Source of the DNA: Nissolia schottii
Taxonomy: Eukaryota; Streptophyta; Magnoliopsida; Fabales; Fabaceae
Assembly (NCBI GenBank): GCA_003254905.1
Contig: QANU01058774.1
Coordinates: 717-64,716 of the forward strand
DNA: 64,000 nucleotides
Direction: 5' to 3'
Numbering within the stretch: the stretch's first letter is position 1; the number at the start of each line of letters is the position of its first letter. Position numbers and translations under genes: made by a program. Below are positions 59,404-64,000 of the stretch, piece after piece. Below the pieces are notes generated by a model. That model made no database searches, had not been told where the DNA came from, and saw only the letters and a program-made list of their open reading frames with translations.

Positions 59404-60113
59404 ATAAGTAAATTTGCTATGTTTCTAAAACCGGCCTTCTTTATTCCTGTTTACATTAAAAGAAAATAAAGAGAAAGAAAATGTACATATGAAAATATAA
59501 TATCAATTAAACTTGTTAATTCTTTCAGTACAAAACTTGCTTTCTAATTAAATGGCAGGCCATGGTGCTATACTGGTCCAGATCCCTATTTGGACAAAGG
59601 GCACATATTCTTTCATGTGACACAAAGTATAAGTACCACCAAAATACAAGTAATAATAAAATTGAAAATTCAATACATGATAAGACTATATTTTGTACAT
59701 AATGTCCATCCAATAATTGCCCATTTCTGCATGATGATGCGTTGAAGATAAATAGCCCAACCTCCGAAAAAGGATTAACCCAAGTTGTGGATGATGTTTA
59801 CAGTGAGTACCTTGACATGTGTCGTTCCCATGGCCTTATACTAGTATTTCAAAATCATCATCCTCTTCAATCTCACACCCTACTTTTCTTTTTTCCTCTC
59901 ATACCCTTTTAACTGTTTATACTTACACTCTCTTTTGTTCTCTCCCTACACTTTGCAACCTCTGAACCAGACGTTATCTTTTCTCTCCTCGCGCACACAC
60001 ATACTCTTTTGAAAGTTCTTCTAAATTTGTGATTTTTTCTGCTCTTGAAGCAGAAAGATTGTTCCTTTTCTTTACTTTTCATAGCTGAGACTCTTTCTTT
60101 TCTCTCTGCTGCT
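59404..60113 (+). promoter_or_regulatory. Upstream region and leader of the NADP-MDH gene
   Basis: The pyrimidine-rich stretch at about 59860-60110 looks like the transcribed leader. No clear TATA box or uORF was identified. The proximal 59404-59800 shows nothing else. Confidence 0.4.
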
Positions 60114-63913
<3,800 letters not shown>

Positions 63914-64000
63914 GTAAGTTAATATTAGTTAAATGACCTTGATTCTTTAGTTGATATAGATTTAGTACAGTTTCTGGTTGCCTGATGCATACTAACGAAT

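Overview
This is nuclear DNA from a flowering plant. The genes have short exons with GT-AG introns, the DNA between them is AT-rich, and plant-only families are present: chloroplast NADP-malate dehydrogenase, a SIAMESE-related CDK inhibitor, a PLATZ zinc protein and a seed/sperm-type H2B. The overall look suggests a eudicot, probably a legume; that assignment is an inference from sequence style and was not tested by any search. Two single ambiguous bases (17648 and 48268) suggest a draft or BAC-derived assembly.

Layout. 1-5.5 kb is a decayed PIF/Harbinger transposon on the minus strand, split by nested LTR-retrotransposon remnants. 5.5-19.3 kb is gene-poor and holds a truncated copia LTR with a gene-like scrap behind it, an RNase H relic, a tRNA-derived SINE, a small inverted-repeat element, and a 998-bp hAT-type element that carries a piece of a tonoplast sugar transporter gene. 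19.4-24.1 kb is an eight-coding-exon C3HC4 RING protein gene with a spliced, uORF-containing leader. Convergent to it at 24.7-25.4 kb is an intronless gene for a long-tailed histone H2B (H2B.S/H2B.8 type). 27.0-31.4 kb has two tandem-repeat arrays flanking an intronless SIAMESE-related (SMR) gene. 33.2 kb has a broken small secreted Cys-rich peptide gene. 34.3-35.8 kb is a four-exon PLATZ gene.

36.7-56.1 kb is the most rearranged part: a 3.56-kb non-autonomous CACTA element with a clean target-site duplication, two repeat modules (A and B) each present three times in the same orientation, a decayed second PLATZ copy, a CACTA-like fragment, and a 5'-truncated Ty1/copia element whose polyprotein frame is interrupted by one visible stop. 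59.0-59.4 kb is another copia 5' LTR with its primer-binding site. 60.1 kb to the window end holds the first ten exons of chloroplast NADP-malate dehydrogenase; the last exons lie outside.

The intact host genes are unrelated in function (redox metabolism, chromatin, cell-cycle brake, E3 ligase, transcription factor), as is usual in plants, so no operon-like logic applies. The strongest candidates for new biology are the gene-fragment-carrying hAT element, the H2B variant that lacks the usual ubiquitinated lysine and sits behind a palindromic ACGT promoter motif, and the uORF leader of the RING gene. I found no CRISPR, phage or bacterial-type system.
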